A DNA stretch of 64,000 nt from Hyphomicrobiales bacterium (GCA_025363755.1 JANYLQ010000047.1:1-64000); one strand, 5' to 3'. Positions 39,301-50,667 are shown, counted from the stretch's first letter. Translations and numbers: made by a program. Notes: generated from the letters alone by a model not told the origin.

Positions 39301-39926
39301 CATATATGTGCATCTATGGGATGGAGGGGCCAGGCGGTTATCAATTGTTTGGCCGCACCATTCAGGTGTGGAACACTTGGCGACAAACCCAGGTGTTCAC
39401 CAAGAACAAGCCCTGGCTATTGGATTTCTTTGATCAGATTCGGTTCTTTCCCGTTAGCCACCAAGAGCTTTCTGAAGCCCGCGCCGCGTTTCCGCATGGC
39501 GGCTATCCAATTAAAATTGAAGAGACCACTTTTTCTTACGCAGCCTATGAAAAACAATTGGCCAGCGATGCTACGTCCATCAGCACATTCAAGAACAAGC
39601 AACAAACCGCGTTCGAGGCCGAGCGCCAACGTTGGAAAGACGAAGGGCTGGATAGCTTTGTAAGCGATGACGGCAATGGCCCAACCATCGATGGCGATAT
39701 TCCTCAAGGATGCTTTGGCGTGGCAAGTTCAGTGCCCGGCAACATCTGGAAAGTGTTGGTGGAGCCCGGCTCCCGCGTTGCAGAAGGTGACACGCTTGCG
39801 ATTATTGAATCAATGAAAATGGAAATTGCTGTAACGGCCCATGATGCTGGCACTGTGCGGGAATTGCGCGCTGGCCCGGGCCGCACTGTTAAATCTGGCG
39901 ATATTATTGTTATATTGGAGAATTAA
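36369..39926 (+). CDS. Biotin-dependent guanidine carboxylase (urea carboxylase family)
   Basis: 1185 aa. The biotin carboxylase part (about residues 8-455) has KVLIANRGEIAVRIIR and KSTAGGGGIGMQL as ATP loop. The central carboxyltransferase (about 465-1020) is the KipI/KipA-like module: LGLWHVGVPPSGPMDERSF and GMEGPGGYQLFGRT. The biotin carrier domain ends the protein with Lys1150 in ESMKMEI. The start may be ATG 36369/36372, or GTG 36390, which has GAAGG upstream; the latter reduces the overlap to 8 bases. The family carboxylates urea or guanidine. The guanidine-I riboswitch and CgdAB in the same operon point to guanidine as the real substrate. Confidence 0.9.
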   Translation: MMVKAKPVFKKVLIANRGEIAVRIIRTLNNMGIASVAVYSDADRFSMATLMADEAVRLGPAPASESYLNIEAVIAACKVTGAEAVHPGYGFLSENKGFAERLIAEGIAFIGPQPKHLSAFGLKHTARELAKASGIPLLPGTDLLKNIDEALNAAEKITYPVMLKSTAGGGGIGMQLCADSKQLIASFEAVQRTANTSFGDARVYIERFVSDARHVEVQIFGDGKGNVIALGERDCSLQRRNQKVLEETPAPDLTHETRTRLHKAAVDLGKAVSYESAGTVESIYDPQRAEFYFLEVNTRLQVEHPVTEAVFGIDLVEWMIRQAAGENVLGGAANLKPKGAAIEVRIYAEMPHADFRPSAGLLTEVKFSANARNDGWIETGTEVTPFYDPMLAKVIVAAHDRPSAIAKLQQALAATSISGIETNLGYLRAIANSELLASGKVATTALRNFSFTPDIIEVLAPGAQSSIQELPGRLGLWHVGVPPSGPMDERSFKHANRLVGNADTVAALELTVSGPTLKFFADVAVALAGAAMPMLCDGKALPHGEAITIKAGQTLRIGTIKGAGQRAYLAVAGGFAAVEVLGSRATFGLGQFGGNATGPLKAGHVLHLARAAHSMPANPATQAAELKHHWNVGVLYGPHGAPDFFLESDIETLFATDYEVHFNSARTGVRLIGPAPKWARRDGGEAGLHPSNLHDNAYAVGAIDFTGDMPIILGPDGPSLGGFVCPAVIARDEQWKMGQFKPGDKICFHSVARPDDPIAAPAVHRPRANMGSPLLATYDQGPVPVVYRRQGDDNLLVEYGAMTLDIALRLRVHLLMQAVAQARVPGVIDLTPGIRSLQIHYDGTMLTRKRLLGLLLEIEKSLASAHDVKVPSRIVHLPLSWNDPDAELAMRKYQELVRPNAPWCPSNIEFIRRINGLPDEKAVKQIVFDASYLVLGLGDVYLGAPVATPVDPRHRLVTTKYNPARTWTPENAVGIGGAYMCIYGMEGPGGYQLFGRTIQVWNTWRQTQVFTKNKPWLLDFFDQIRFFPVSHQELSEARAAFPHGGYPIKIEETTFSYAAYEKQLASDATSISTFKNKQQTAFEAERQRWKDEGLDSFVSDDGNGPTIDGDIPQGCFGVASSVPGNIWKVLVEPGSRVAEGDTLAIIESMKMEIAVTAHDAGTVRELRAGPGRTVKSGDIIVILEN

Positions 39927-39929
39927 GAC

Positions 39930-41738
39930 ATGCTGCCAAAAGTTCTTGATCTGGTAAACCTGCGCAAGGCTTACGCTGCGGGCACAACACCTTTGGATGT
40001 GGTGGAGGAAGTGATCAAGCGCCGCAATGCGGCAACAGACAAAGCGATTTTCATTTCAGTGACATCCGATGATGCGCTTCGCACCGCTGCCAAAGAACTG
40101 ATGGCCCGCGCACCTGCTCCCAATAGTTTGCCGCTGTGGGGCGTTCCATTCGCGGCCAAGGATAATATCGACGCAGCAGGGCTTTCCACCACAGCAGGCT
40201 GCCCAGCCTATGCTTATGACCCGAAGGTTGATGCCACGGTGGTTGGGCGTTTGAAAATCGCTGGCGCGATGATCATCGGGAAAACCAATCTTGATCAATT
40301 TGCCACAGGGTTAAACGGCACGCGCTCACCTTATGGCGCGCCGCGTTCGGTGTTTCATGCAGACTATATTTCAGGTGGTTCAAGCTCAGGTTCATCCGTT
40401 GCAGTGGCCTCTGGCCTATGCACCTTTGCGCTGGGCACGGATACGGCAGGGTCTGGCCGTGTGCCGGCCGCCTTTAACAATTTGGTTGGCATTAAACCAA
40501 CGCCTGGCCTTTTGCCTAACACGGGCGCTGTGCCCGCTTGCAAAAGCGTTGATTGCATCACAATCTTCGGGGTGACCGTTGGTGACGGTGTTGCTATTCG
40601 CAAAGTGGCAGAAGGCTTTGACAGCGGCGATCCGTTCTCGCGCGTTGCCAAACCTGTGTCCCTTCCAGCATCAGGATTGCGGATCGGCGTATTAGCGGGG
40701 GCTGAACGTGAATTTTTTGGTGATGCAAATTTTGAGAAACTTTATGATCATGCCATCGCACAAGCAGCAAGCTTGGGGGCTGAAATCATTCCATTTGATT
40801 ATGCGCCGTTTCGGGAGGCAGCGTCCCTTCTTTATGAAGGGCCATGGGTGGCAGAACGCCTTGCCGCAATCGAGAAATTTTTATCCACCAACGCGAATGA
40901 CTTTGACCCCACGGTGCGCAAGATTATTGAAGGGGCAAAGCCGTTGACAGCTGTTGATGCCTTCAACGGCCTTTATAAGCTTGAAACCCTGCGTCATAAA
41001 ACAGATGCAGAATGGGCCAAGGTTGATGTGTTGCTTTTGCCAACAGCGCCCACCACGTTTACCGTGGCCGCGATGGTGGCAGACCCCATCGTGCTGAACG
41101 GCAGGCTTGGCCGCTATACCAATTTCGCCAACCTTCTGGGATGTGCCGCCATTGCCATCCCTGCCGGATTTGGCGACAACGGCCTGCCCGCTGGCGTTAC
41201 CCTGATTGGCCCCGCATTCACTGATGATGCAATGGCGCCATTTGCCGATGCCCTACACCGCAAAATGAATTGCGGCATGGGGATGGACCGCACAGCAGTT
41301 TTACCAAAGGAAAATATCATGGCCTCAGTTGAAGATAATTTTGTTCAAATCGTTGTGGTGGGTGCTCACCTCACGGGCATGCCGCTCAACCATGAACTCA
41401 CCACACCGGGTGGGCGCTTGTTCAAAACCTGCCGCACGGCCAAAGATTACAGGCTTTATGTTTTGCCCAACACCACACCGCAAAAACCCGGCTTAATCAA
41501 AGAGCCAGGCTTTGAAGGCGAAGGGTTGGAAGTTGAAGTGTGGGCCCTGCCCGCAGATGCATTTGGAAAATTCGTGCAAAGAATTCCAGCACCCTTGGGC
41601 ATCGGCAAATTGACACTTGATGATGGCAGTTCGGTTTCAGGTTTTCTCTGCGAAGCACACGCTGTTAAAGGCGCACAGGAAATTACCAGCCTTGGCGGTT
41701 GGCGCGCGTATATCCAGAGCAAAGCGAAGCAGAATTAA
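39930..41738 (+). CDS. atzF: Allophanate hydrolase, two-domain
   Basis: 602 aa. The amidase domain (about 1-440) has triad residues Lys77 (PFAAKDNID), Ser151 (SGGSSSGSS) and Ser175 (GTDTAGSGRVPAA). The C-terminal domain (about 470-600, from QIVVVGAHLTGMPLNHEL) is the extra module of DUR1/AtzF-type enzymes thought to take the second step. The reaction is allophanate to two ammonia and two CO2. It starts 3 bases after the carboxylase and ends the guanidine operon. It is the only allophanate hydrolase in the window and would also serve the biuret-type operon upstream. Confidence 0.92.
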   Translation: MLPKVLDLVNLRKAYAAGTTPLDVVEEVIKRRNAATDKAIFISVTSDDALRTAAKELMARAPAPNSLPLWGVPFAAKDNIDAAGLSTTAGCPAYAYDPKVDATVVGRLKIAGAMIIGKTNLDQFATGLNGTRSPYGAPRSVFHADYISGGSSSGSSVAVASGLCTFALGTDTAGSGRVPAAFNNLVGIKPTPGLLPNTGAVPACKSVDCITIFGVTVGDGVAIRKVAEGFDSGDPFSRVAKPVSLPASGLRIGVLAGAEREFFGDANFEKLYDHAIAQAASLGAEIIPFDYAPFREAASLLYEGPWVAERLAAIEKFLSTNANDFDPTVRKIIEGAKPLTAVDAFNGLYKLETLRHKTDAEWAKVDVLLLPTAPTTFTVAAMVADPIVLNGRLGRYTNFANLLGCAAIAIPAGFGDNGLPAGVTLIGPAFTDDAMAPFADALHRKMNCGMGMDRTAVLPKENIMASVEDNFVQIVVVGAHLTGMPLNHELTTPGGRLFKTCRTAKDYRLYVLPNTTPQKPGLIKEPGFEGEGLEVEVWALPADAFGKFVQRIPAPLGIGKLTLDDGSSVSGFLCEAHAVKGAQEITSLGGWRAYIQSKAKQN

Positions 41739-41770
41739 AATGCAGCGTTAATATGGCGTGGCGACACCCC

Positions 41771-43318
41771 TCACTCCCACTCAATCGTCCCCGGTGGCTT
41801 GCTCGTCACATCATAAACCACGCGGCTCACACCCTTTACTTCATTGATAATACGCGTGGCTGTGCGGCCTAAAAAATTCATATCAAACTGATAGAAGTCC
41901 GCCGTCATCCCATCAACGCTCGTCACGGCGCGCAAAGCCAACACGCGGTCATAGGTGCGGCCATCGCCCATCACGCCGACTGAGCGCACAGGCAGCAACA
42001 CCGAAAAGGCCTGCCAAATTTTATCATACAAACCAGCTTTGCGAATTTCATCAATGTAAATCGCATCCGCTTTTTGTAAAATCTCAAGCTTCTCGCGTGT
42101 CACTCCACCAGGCAATCGGATCGCAAGGCCAGGCCCGGGGAATGGGTGGCGGCCAATAAAATGCGCGGGTAAACCAAGCTCTTGTCCCAGTTTCCTCACT
42201 TCATCTTTGAAGAGTTCGCGCAAGGGCTCAACCAGCTTCATGTTCATCCGATCAGGCAATCCTCCCACATTGTGATGTGACTTGATGGTGACTGATGGCC
42301 CACCGGTGAATGACACGCTCTCGATCACATCGGGATACAAAGTGCCCTGCGCCAGAAAATCAGCGCCGCCAATTTTCTTGGCCTCACGCTCAAACACTTC
42401 AATAAAAAGCCGGCCAATCGTTTTACGTTTTTTCTCAGGGTCTTCTTCACCTTCAAGCGCTGTAATGAATTCGTCTGATGCATCCACATGCACAAGTTTC
42501 AAATTATAGTGCTCGCGGAACATTTGCACCACATCAGCAGCCTCGTTTAGCCGCATCAAACCATGATCAACCAAAACACAAGTCAGCTGATCACCCACCG
42601 CTTCATGGAGCAGCAAGGCCGCCACAGATGAATCAACGCCGCCCGAAAGCCCACACAACACTCGGCCTGTTCCAACCTGCGCACGGATTTTTGCAATCGC
42701 ATCCTCGCGGAAAGCCTTCATTGTCCAATTTGGTTTTAAACCAGCCACTTTGAATAAAAAGTTTTTGATCAACGCCGCTCCATCGGGCGTGTGCACAACT
42801 TCGGGATGGAACATGGTGGTGAAGATTTTACGCTCCTCGTCCGAAGCAATGGCGTAGGGCGCATTTTCAGAAGTGGCCTTCACGGTAAAGCCATCGGGCA
42901 GCTTTGTCACACGGTCGCCATGGCTCATCCAAACGGGATAGCGTTTGCCCACATCCCACAGCCCATCAAACAATGCGCTTTTCTCAAGCACTTCAATTTC
43001 GGCGCGACCAAATTCAGCCGCATGGCCTCCCTCTACTTCGCCACCCAATTGTACCGCCGTTGTCTGTTGGCCATAGCAAATCGAAAGTACAGGAAGCTTC
43101 GAGTCGAAAATAACTTGCGGCGCGCGCGGTGAGCCTTCGCGCGTCACCGAGTCTGGCCCGCCCGAAAAGATAACGGCTTTGGGTTTTAAACGATGAAACG
43201 CGGCTTCGGCACTCTGAAACGGGATAACCTCAGAATAGACCCCGGCCTCGCGCACGCGGCGCGCGATGAGCTGCGTAACTTGGGAACCAAAATCGATGAT
43301 TAAAATGTTTTCTTGCAT
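41771..43318 (-). CDS. guaA: GMP synthase, glutamine-hydrolysing
   Basis: 515 aa, full-length. The N-terminal class I glutaminase domain has Cys81 in LSICYGQQ and the His/Glu pair in MFHPEVVHT (about residues 170-176). The ATP-pyrophosphatase domain has the P-loop [10 protein letters not shown] (about 230). The C-terminal dimerisation domain ends [10 protein letters not shown]. It makes GMP from XMP in the cytosol. It converges on allophanate hydrolase with 32 bases between and no clear terminator. Its partner guaB is 3.1 kb away in the same orientation. Confidence 0.97.
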   Translation of the reverse strand: MQENILIIDFGSQVTQLIARRVREAGVYSEVIPFQSAEAAFHRLKPKAVIFSGGPDSVTREGSPRAPQVIFDSKLPVLSICYGQQTTAVQLGGEVEGGHAAEFGRAEIEVLEKSALFDGLWDVGKRYPVWMSHGDRVTKLPDGFTVKATSENAPYAIASDEERKIFTTMFHPEVVHTPDGAALIKNFLFKVAGLKPNWTMKAFREDAIAKIRAQVGTGRVLCGLSGGVDSSVAALLLHEAVGDQLTCVLVDHGLMRLNEAADVVQMFREHYNLKLVHVDASDEFITALEGEEDPEKKRKTIGRLFIEVFEREAKKIGGADFLAQGTLYPDVIESVSFTGGPSVTIKSHHNVGGLPDRMNMKLVEPLRELFKDEVRKLGQELGLPAHFIGRHPFPGPGLAIRLPGGVTREKLEILQKADAIYIDEIRKAGLYDKIWQAFSVLLPVRSVGVMGDGRTYDRVLALRAVTSVDGMTADFYQFDMNFLGRTATRIINEVKGVSRVVYDVTSKPPGTIEWE

Positions 43319-43355
43319 GGCGGGCGATTAAGGCATTGGGGCAGAGTCTGCAAGA

Positions 43356-44687
43356 TTAGATCAAAATATCCCACAAAAGCTTAAAATTGAGCCCGATGAT
43401 CAATAATGCAATTGCCGCAGCTACTGCAGTCAACCAGGGCGGAGAAACCATTTCGCCCATCTTTGCTTTGCTGGCCGTAAACATCACCAATGGCACCACC
43501 GCAAAGGGCAGTTGGAATGCCAACACCACCTGACTGAAGATGAGCAGGAAGCCCGTGCCGCTTGCGCCATAATAAATCGTAACCGCCGCTGCCGGAACAA
43601 TGGCCACTGCTCGCGTGATCAGACGGCGCATCCATGCTGGCAAGCGGATATTGAGAAACCCTTCCATCACAATCTGCCCAGCAAGTGTGGCGGTAACGGT
43701 CGAATTCAAACCGCAGCATAAAAGCGCAATGGCAAAAAGTTTCGGCGCCAGCAACGAACCAACCAACGGGGCGAGCATCTTATGAGCGTCGCCAATTTCC
43801 GCCACGTCGAAGTTGCCGGCTCTGTGAAATGTGGCCGCCGCCAATATCAAAATAGAAGCATTCACAATCAACGCAAAACACAATGCAAAGGTAGAATCGA
43901 ATGTGGCAAAACGTAAAGCCGATTTCTTCTCTGCCAAACTATCTCCGTAAGCCCGTGTTTGAACTATGCCGGAATGCAAGTATAAATTATGCGGCATCAC
44001 CGTTGCGCCAATAATGCCAAGCGCCAAATAGAGCATCGCAGGATCGCGCAAAAGATTCGTGGTGGGTGCAAAACCACGCAGCACGCCGCCCCAGTCAGGA
44101 TCAGCAAGCGCAATCTGGAACATAAAGCAGGCAAAAATTACAGCGAGTAGCGAGATGACAAAAGCTTCGACCCATCGGAACCCTAAACGTTGTAACAGCA
44201 AGATTACAAACACATCTAGCGCTGTGATAATCACACCGATTTCGAGGGGAATGCCAAACAGCAAATTCAGACCAATCGCAGTGCCCACTACTTCCGCAAC
44301 ATCAGTGGCAATGATGGCGATTTCGGCAAACATCCAAAGCATAAAAGCCACAGGTTTTGGAAATGCGTCACGGCACGCCTGCGCGAGATCGCGGCGTGAT
44401 GCAATGGCCAAACGCGCGCACAGCGATTGCAAGATAATCGCCATGATGTTCGACAATAGCGCGACAAAAAGCAGCGCATAACCATAACGCGCGCCTCCGG
44501 CAATCGCGGTGGCCCAATTGCCCGGGTCCATGTAACCCACAGAAACCAAAAAACCTGGGCCGACGAAGGCCAATGCCCGCTTGAAGAAACTGGCGTTTGG
44601 TAAAACCGGTACCGAGCGAAACACATCCATAAGCGAGGCCTCTCCCGCTGAGCGTCGCCATTTTCCAGTGGTGGTTAATTCATCCAT
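43356..44687 (-). CDS. mntH: Mn2+/H+ symporter, Nramp family
   Basis: 443 aa, eleven predicted membrane helices. The metal-binding helix 1 motif is [17 protein letters not shown] (the DPGN quartet), and helix 6 carries [14 protein letters not shown] (MPHN). It imports manganese and other divalent ions. I place the start at ATG 44687; the track used a TTG at 44693. Neither has a clear Shine-Dalgarno, so the mRNA may be leaderless or nearly so. It is divergent from mntR, with candidate MntR sites in between. The order mntH-mntR supports manganese rather than iron specificity. Confidence 0.93.
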   Translation of the reverse strand: MDELTTTGKWRRSAGEASLMDVFRSVPVLPNASFFKRALAFVGPGFLVSVGYMDPGNWATAIAGGARYGYALLFVALLSNIMAIILQSLCARLAIASRRDLAQACRDAFPKPVAFMLWMFAEIAIIATDVAEVVGTAIGLNLLFGIPLEIGVIITALDVFVILLLQRLGFRWVEAFVISLLAVIFACFMFQIALADPDWGGVLRGFAPTTNLLRDPAMLYLALGIIGATVMPHNLYLHSGIVQTRAYGDSLAEKKSALRFATFDSTFALCFALIVNASILILAAATFHRAGNFDVAEIGDAHKMLAPLVGSLLAPKLFAIALLCCGLNSTVTATLAGQIVMEGFLNIRLPAWMRRLITRAVAIVPAAAVTIYYGASGTGFLLIFSQVVLAFQLPFAVVPLVMFTASKAKMGEMVSPPWLTAVAAAIALLIIGLNFKLLWDILI

Positions 44688-44695
44688 TTCCAATG

Positions 44696-44730
44696 TTTAG
44701 CATAGACTAAACTTTATGCAATAGGCTAAA
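44696..44730. promoter_or_regulatory. Candidate MntR operator pair between mntH and mntR
   Basis: TTTAGCATAGACTAAA (44696-44711) and, on the other strand, TTTAGCCTATTGCATAAA (44730-44713) share TTTAGC.TA and each reads roughly as an inverted repeat (TTTAG...CTAAA). Only 51 bases separate the two genes, so an occupied site would block both promoters. MntR-type sites are AT-rich palindromes; I infer the assignment from position. Confidence 0.55.
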
Positions 44731-44738
44731 TCATCCAT

Positions 44739-45176
44739 ATGAAAGTCAAGCGCCTCCAATCTGCCAAGCTCCGGTCTGTTGCATTCAAACGCACAAGGGC
44801 GGATCATCAGGCCGAGATTTCGGAAGATTATGTTGAGTTAATTGCTGAACTCATTGACGAAAAAGGTGAAGCGCGAGGCACTGATATTGCATTGAGACTA
44901 GGGGTTGCCAATGCGACAGTGGTGAACACACTTAAGCGATTGCAGAACCAAGGCTTGGTCACACAAGAGCCCTACCGTGCGATCTTTCTGACGATCGATG
45001 GCTGGAAAATGGCTGAAGATGGCAAGCGCAAACATGACATTGTCGAAAAATTTCTTCTTGCTATTGGTGTTCCCGAAGCAACTGCCCGCATCGACAGTGA
45101 GGGTATCGAGCATCACGTGAGTGTTGAGACGTTAAAAGCGATGGCAAGGTTTTTAATTCGCAAGCCGATCAACTAG
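44739..45176 (+). CDS. mntR: Manganese-responsive regulator, DtxR family
   Basis: 145 aa. The winged HTH covers about residues 25-85 (DYVELIAELIDEKGEARGTDIALRLGVANATVVNTLKRLQNQGLV). The dimer/metal domain ends the protein, with the ligands expected in the DIVEKFLLAIGVPE and DSEGIEHHVS stretches. It lacks the SH3 domain of iron-type DtxR, as MntR does. It represses mntH when Mn is plentiful. No Shine-Dalgarno is visible before the ATG. The stop overlaps that of the convergent methyltransferase gene. Confidence 0.92.
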   Translation: MKVKRLQSAKLRSVAFKRTRADHQAEISEDYVELIAELIDEKGEARGTDIALRLGVANATVVNTLKRLQNQGLVTQEPYRAIFLTIDGWKMAEDGKRKHDIVEKFLLAIGVPEATARIDSEGIEHHVSVETLKAMARFLIRKPIN

Positions 45177-46462
45177 ACAACCTTCTGCATCACCGCAACA
45201 AAAAATCCGTCCGTGCCATGCTGCGCAGGCGTCAGCAACAATGTGTTGGATGAACCATCAGCAGATTTCGGAACTTCGCCACCAATTGCGTGTTTCCATT
45301 GCTCAGCATACGGAACAATTTTGAAATTCTTGTTTGAGGCCAGAAAAGTCTTCACTTGATCAGTATTTTCCTCAGCCAAAACTGAACAGGTAATATAAAT
45401 CATACGGCCACCCGCTTTCACCAAAGCAGCACCTTGCGCCAATACATCGCGCTGATCCTTCTGGCGTTGTTCGAGTTGCTTGGGTTGCAAGCGCCACTTG
45501 GCGTCAGGCTTGCGCCGCCACGCACCAGACCCAGAACAAGGCGCATCTATCAACACACAATCAAATCCACCCATTTCTCCCAGTTTGGCACACTCATCAG
45601 CGGCCACGATTTCGATGTTGGTGGCACCAGATCGATTGACACGTTCAAATATCGGGCGGAGCCGATGCTTGTCCTGATCATGGGCCACAAGGCGGCCTTT
45701 GTTTTTCATGATCGCCGCCAGCGCCAATGTCTTGCCGCCAGCACCGGCGCAAATATCAATCACCGATTCACCGGGCTGAACACCAGACAGCAAAGCCGCA
45801 ATTTGCGATGCTTCGTCCTGCACCTCAAACCAGCCAAGACCGTGGGCTGGCTCAACTTCAACATTCACGTTGCGTGTCTCATGGGTCGGTGATTCAATGC
45901 GCACGCACAAAGGTGAAAGCGATCCTGCAGTTGCATTGTGTTTGGCAAATGCTTCGAGCAGCTGCTCTCGGCTGGCTTTCAGTGTATTCGCCCGCATATC
46001 AATTGGTGCGCGCATCGAAAGGGCAGCACCCTCTTCTGCAGCACGATCACCAAACACTGCTTGTAAAGAAGGCTCCAGCCATTCTGGGAAATCCCCCCGA
46101 ATATGAGCTGGCAAATCATCGCGCATTTCGCGTTCAAGCGCAGTCTTTTCTTTGGCGGTCAAAACACCAGGACCAAATTGCTCCGTACACAGAGTTTCAA
46201 TTTCAGCTGACGACATATTCCAAACATCGCGCAGCACACCCAGCGCCAAAGCGCGCGGGCGCCCATCACCCATGCGTGACGAAGCCGTATTACGCCTGCG
46301 CAATACATCATAAACTAATGTGCCAATCGCATGTCGATCAGTTGACCCAGCAAAGCGGTGCGATTTGCCCCAGTCTTTCAGCGCCTCAGAAGCGGGTCGA
46401 TGTTGAGTAAAAATATCATTCAAAATTTCGATCGCCGCGGCAACCCGTCCAGCAAGTCTCAT
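45173..46462 (-). CDS. RsmB/NOP-family RNA cytosine-5 methyltransferase
   Basis: 429 aa. An N-terminal NusB-like region (about 1-140) is followed by the Rossmann methyltransferase domain: SAM-binding VIDICAGAGGKTLALA (about 240), DAPCSGSGAWRR (about 310, motif IV Cys) and YITCSVLAEEN (about 360, the catalytic Cys of motif VI). It methylates cytosine C5 in RNA, probably 16S rRNA. It lies 3 bases after guaB on the same strand, the order seen in other Rhizobiales. Confidence 0.92.
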   Translation of the reverse strand: MRLAGRVAAAIEILNDIFTQHRPASEALKDWGKSHRFAGSTDRHAIGTLVYDVLRRRNTASSRMGDGRPRALALGVLRDVWNMSSAEIETLCTEQFGPGVLTAKEKTALEREMRDDLPAHIRGDFPEWLEPSLQAVFGDRAAEEGAALSMRAPIDMRANTLKASREQLLEAFAKHNATAGSLSPLCVRIESPTHETRNVNVEVEPAHGLGWFEVQDEASQIAALLSGVQPGESVIDICAGAGGKTLALAAIMKNKGRLVAHDQDKHRLRPIFERVNRSGATNIEIVAADECAKLGEMGGFDCVLIDAPCSGSGAWRRKPDAKWRLQPKQLEQRQKDQRDVLAQGAALVKAGGRMIYITCSVLAEENTDQVKTFLASNKNFKIVPYAEQWKHAIGGEVPKSADGSSNTLLLTPAQHGTDGFFVAVMQKVV

Positions 46463-46465
46463 AAC

Positions 46466-48710
<2,245 letters not shown>

Positions 48711-48714
<4 letters not shown>

Positions 48715-49775
48715 GTTTTCACTTCCTTCAAACGGTCAGCCGCAATCATCTGCATTAAAATTCCTTCGCGTAGTCCACGATCAGCCACGCGAATGCGCGG
48801 GGCTGGAAAAGCGCATCGTATTTCTTCTAAAATTGCACATCCGGCCAAAACCAAATCCGCGCGCTCGCGGCCAATGCAACCATTGCCCATGCGCTCTTCA
48901 TAAGTCATCGCCAAAAGCCTGGCCGTCACTTGCCCCGCACCCTCGCTATCAAGCCAACAGCCATCAACCTTTGAGCGATCATAATGACGCAAGCCTAAAT
49001 GCACCCCCGCAATTGTCGTCACCGTGCCAGACGTGCCAAGCAAATGTGTGGGCACAGGCCCCTGCCCATATAGCTCCGAGACTTTCTGAACAAATGGTGA
49101 AAGCAACTCTTTTACATGCGCACGCATATTCGCAAATGTTTCAATTGAAACCTCGCGGCCCCCGTCATGTCGCTCCGAAAGTGTAACAACACCAGCAGCC
49201 AGCGAAATCCAAGCTTTCAACTCAAACTTGCCGCCCTCCAGCTGCATCCACATCACTTCCGTTGAGCCGCCACCAATATCAAAGATCACAGCGCTTGATG
49301 CTTCGGCATCAATCAATGGCTCGGCCCCAGAGGCCGCAAGGCGCGCCTCCGTCTCGCGGTCAATGACTTCAAGCTTCAATCCTGTTTCGAGTTCGACACG
49401 CTCAATAAATTCAGCACCATTGGCCGCCAATCTGCAAGCTTCTGTTGCAATCAAACGGCGCTGCCCCACTTTGTGCCAGATCAGCTTATTCGAACACACG
49501 CGCAAAGCTTCAATCGTGCGGCGCATGGCATCTTCAGACAAATGCCCCGAACGGCTGACACCTTCGCCGAGGCGCACAATTCTGGAAAACGCATCAATAA
49601 CAGAAAGGCCCGAAGCCGAAGGATGGGCAATCAGCAACCGACAATTATTTGTCCCTAGGTCGAGCGCACCAAAAGGCAAAGCCGCCTCGGGACTACTCGG
49701 CCCTCGGCGAGGCTTAAAAGCACCCCTTTTAGCGCGTCCCGCAGGAGAATTTCTCCCATGATTGGTCGCGTCCAC
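48711..49775 (-). CDS. ppx: Exopolyphosphatase / pppGpp phosphohydrolase (Ppx/GppA family)
   Basis: About 354 aa. I prefer the GTG at 49775, 7 bases behind AAAGGA, over the TTG at 49805 in the track. The acetate/sugar-kinase-like fold is clear: phosphate loop 1 GALDLGTNNCRLLIA, phosphate loop 2 VIFDIGGGSTEVMW and LGTSGTVTTIAG. The catalytic Glu is expected near ATEACRLA. It hydrolyses polyphosphate and/or pppGpp. It is the short form without the C-terminal HD domain. First gene of the ppx-rlmE pair. Confidence 0.9.
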
Positions 49776-49805
49776 TCTAAATTCCTTTGAACGCGCTTTC
49801 GTCAA

Positions 49806-50181
49806 CAGCCAAACTAGGCCGGACCAAAAGCAGCATTCCTAAACATTGCGTTGAACCCACAATAACAGGTTCCATCCTGAGGTAAAGGCATTGTGGGTTG
49901 GGGGTTGGGGGCGGTTTTGAGCGGGAAGTGACGTCATCGGGTTCGACTTCAGCATGCCTGAATTTGCTCCAAGAGCGGAAGAAAACTGTCCGTATCATAC
50001 TTGAAGCGATGGGCCACCAGCGGATGTCAACGCGCCAAACGATTGCTTCGATTACTTTACGAAAGACTGTAAAGTCTAAACCACTGAAACTAAGAATTAA
50101 TTTTCAAAACATTGCATTTTAATTTCAGATATTGATTTTCTGAAATAGAAATGATATCAAATACGGAAGGAGAAATGTATC
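49806..50181 (+). promoter_or_regulatory. Leader of the toxin-antitoxin locus with two inverted repeats
   Basis: A 376-base gap after the divergent ppx gene. CTTTAC-N8-GTAAAG at 50055-50074 overlaps a second repeat AGACT-gtaa-AGTCT (50064-50077). TTTCAG-N11-CTGAAA lies at 50123-50145, just before the Shine-Dalgarno of the first ORF (GGAAGGAG at 50165). Such repeats in a TA leader are usual autoregulation sites for the antitoxin. The first 200 bases (GC-rich GGGTTGGGGGTTGGGGGC run at about 49897) show no gene. Confidence 0.45.
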
Positions 50182-50325
50182 ATGAGTAATGTTGTACCAC
50201 TCCATCCACCTCAGCCACTGTTGGCCGGTTTCAAGTTGCCCAGGAATTTTGACGTTGCGCGGCAAATAGCCGAGTTCGCGACGAAGCATTCAATAAATTC
50301 AATTAACGCTATGATGGCCGGATAA
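50182..50325 (+). CDS. Unreported 47-residue protein at the head of the Xre/RES locus
   Basis: Too short for the ORF track. ATG at 50182 lies 7 bases behind GGAAGGAGA, one of the best Shine-Dalgarno sites in the window. The sequence begins MSNVVPLHPPQPLLAGF and ends INSINAMMAG; its second half looks helical. The stop is 1 base before the antitoxin ATG, so the two are coupled. I know no family. It may be a leader peptide, a third TA component or a truncated antitoxin. Confidence 0.6.
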   Translation: MSNVVPLHPPQPLLAGFKLPRNFDVARQIAEFATKHSINSINAMMAG

Positions 50326-50326
50326 A

Positions 50327-50665
50327 ATGGCAAACGCTGTTGCAAAAATTATAAACGGGCTGCGCGAGCACGGAGGGTTAAAGGGTTCCGATGTGGCTAA
50401 TGTTGTAGATGTTTCTCCGGCTACTGTTTCACGCTGGACAAACGGTACCGCTTTTCCCCATCCCAAAACACAACTTGTCATTTCTGATTTAAGATTTGTG
50501 GTCGACAGATTGGCGGATTTTTATTCGCCGGAAGAGGCCCGGCTTTGGCTTTACTCAAAGCATCGTTTGTTGGGTGATGCGCGGGCCATTGATCTTATCC
50601 ATGAAGGCCGTACTGACGAAGTTCTAGGCGTGATTGAAAGTCTTGACGAAGGCACATTCACCTAA
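50327..50665 (+). CDS. Xre/MbcA/ParS-type antitoxin
   Basis: 112 aa. The N-terminal HTH reads KGSDVANVVDVSPATVSRWTNGTAFPHPKTQL (about residues 18-50). The C-terminal toxin-binding domain (DUF2384-like) is RFVVDRLADFYSPEEARLWLYSKHRLLGDARAIDLIHEGRTDEVLGVIESLDEGTF. Members neutralise RES toxins and repress their own promoter. It starts 1 base after the 47-aa ORF and ends 2 bases before the toxin gene. The length is slightly below the family average of about 130. Confidence 0.87.
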   Translation: MANAVAKIINGLREHGGLKGSDVANVVDVSPATVSRWTNGTAFPHPKTQLVISDLRFVVDRLADFYSPEEARLWLYSKHRLLGDARAIDLIHEGRTDEVLGVIESLDEGTFT

Positions 50666-50667
50666 CC

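Noticed and set aside
36369-39926. Urea carboxylase acting on urea
   Set aside because: The guanidine-I riboswitch and both DUF1989 subunits in the same operon favour guanidine.
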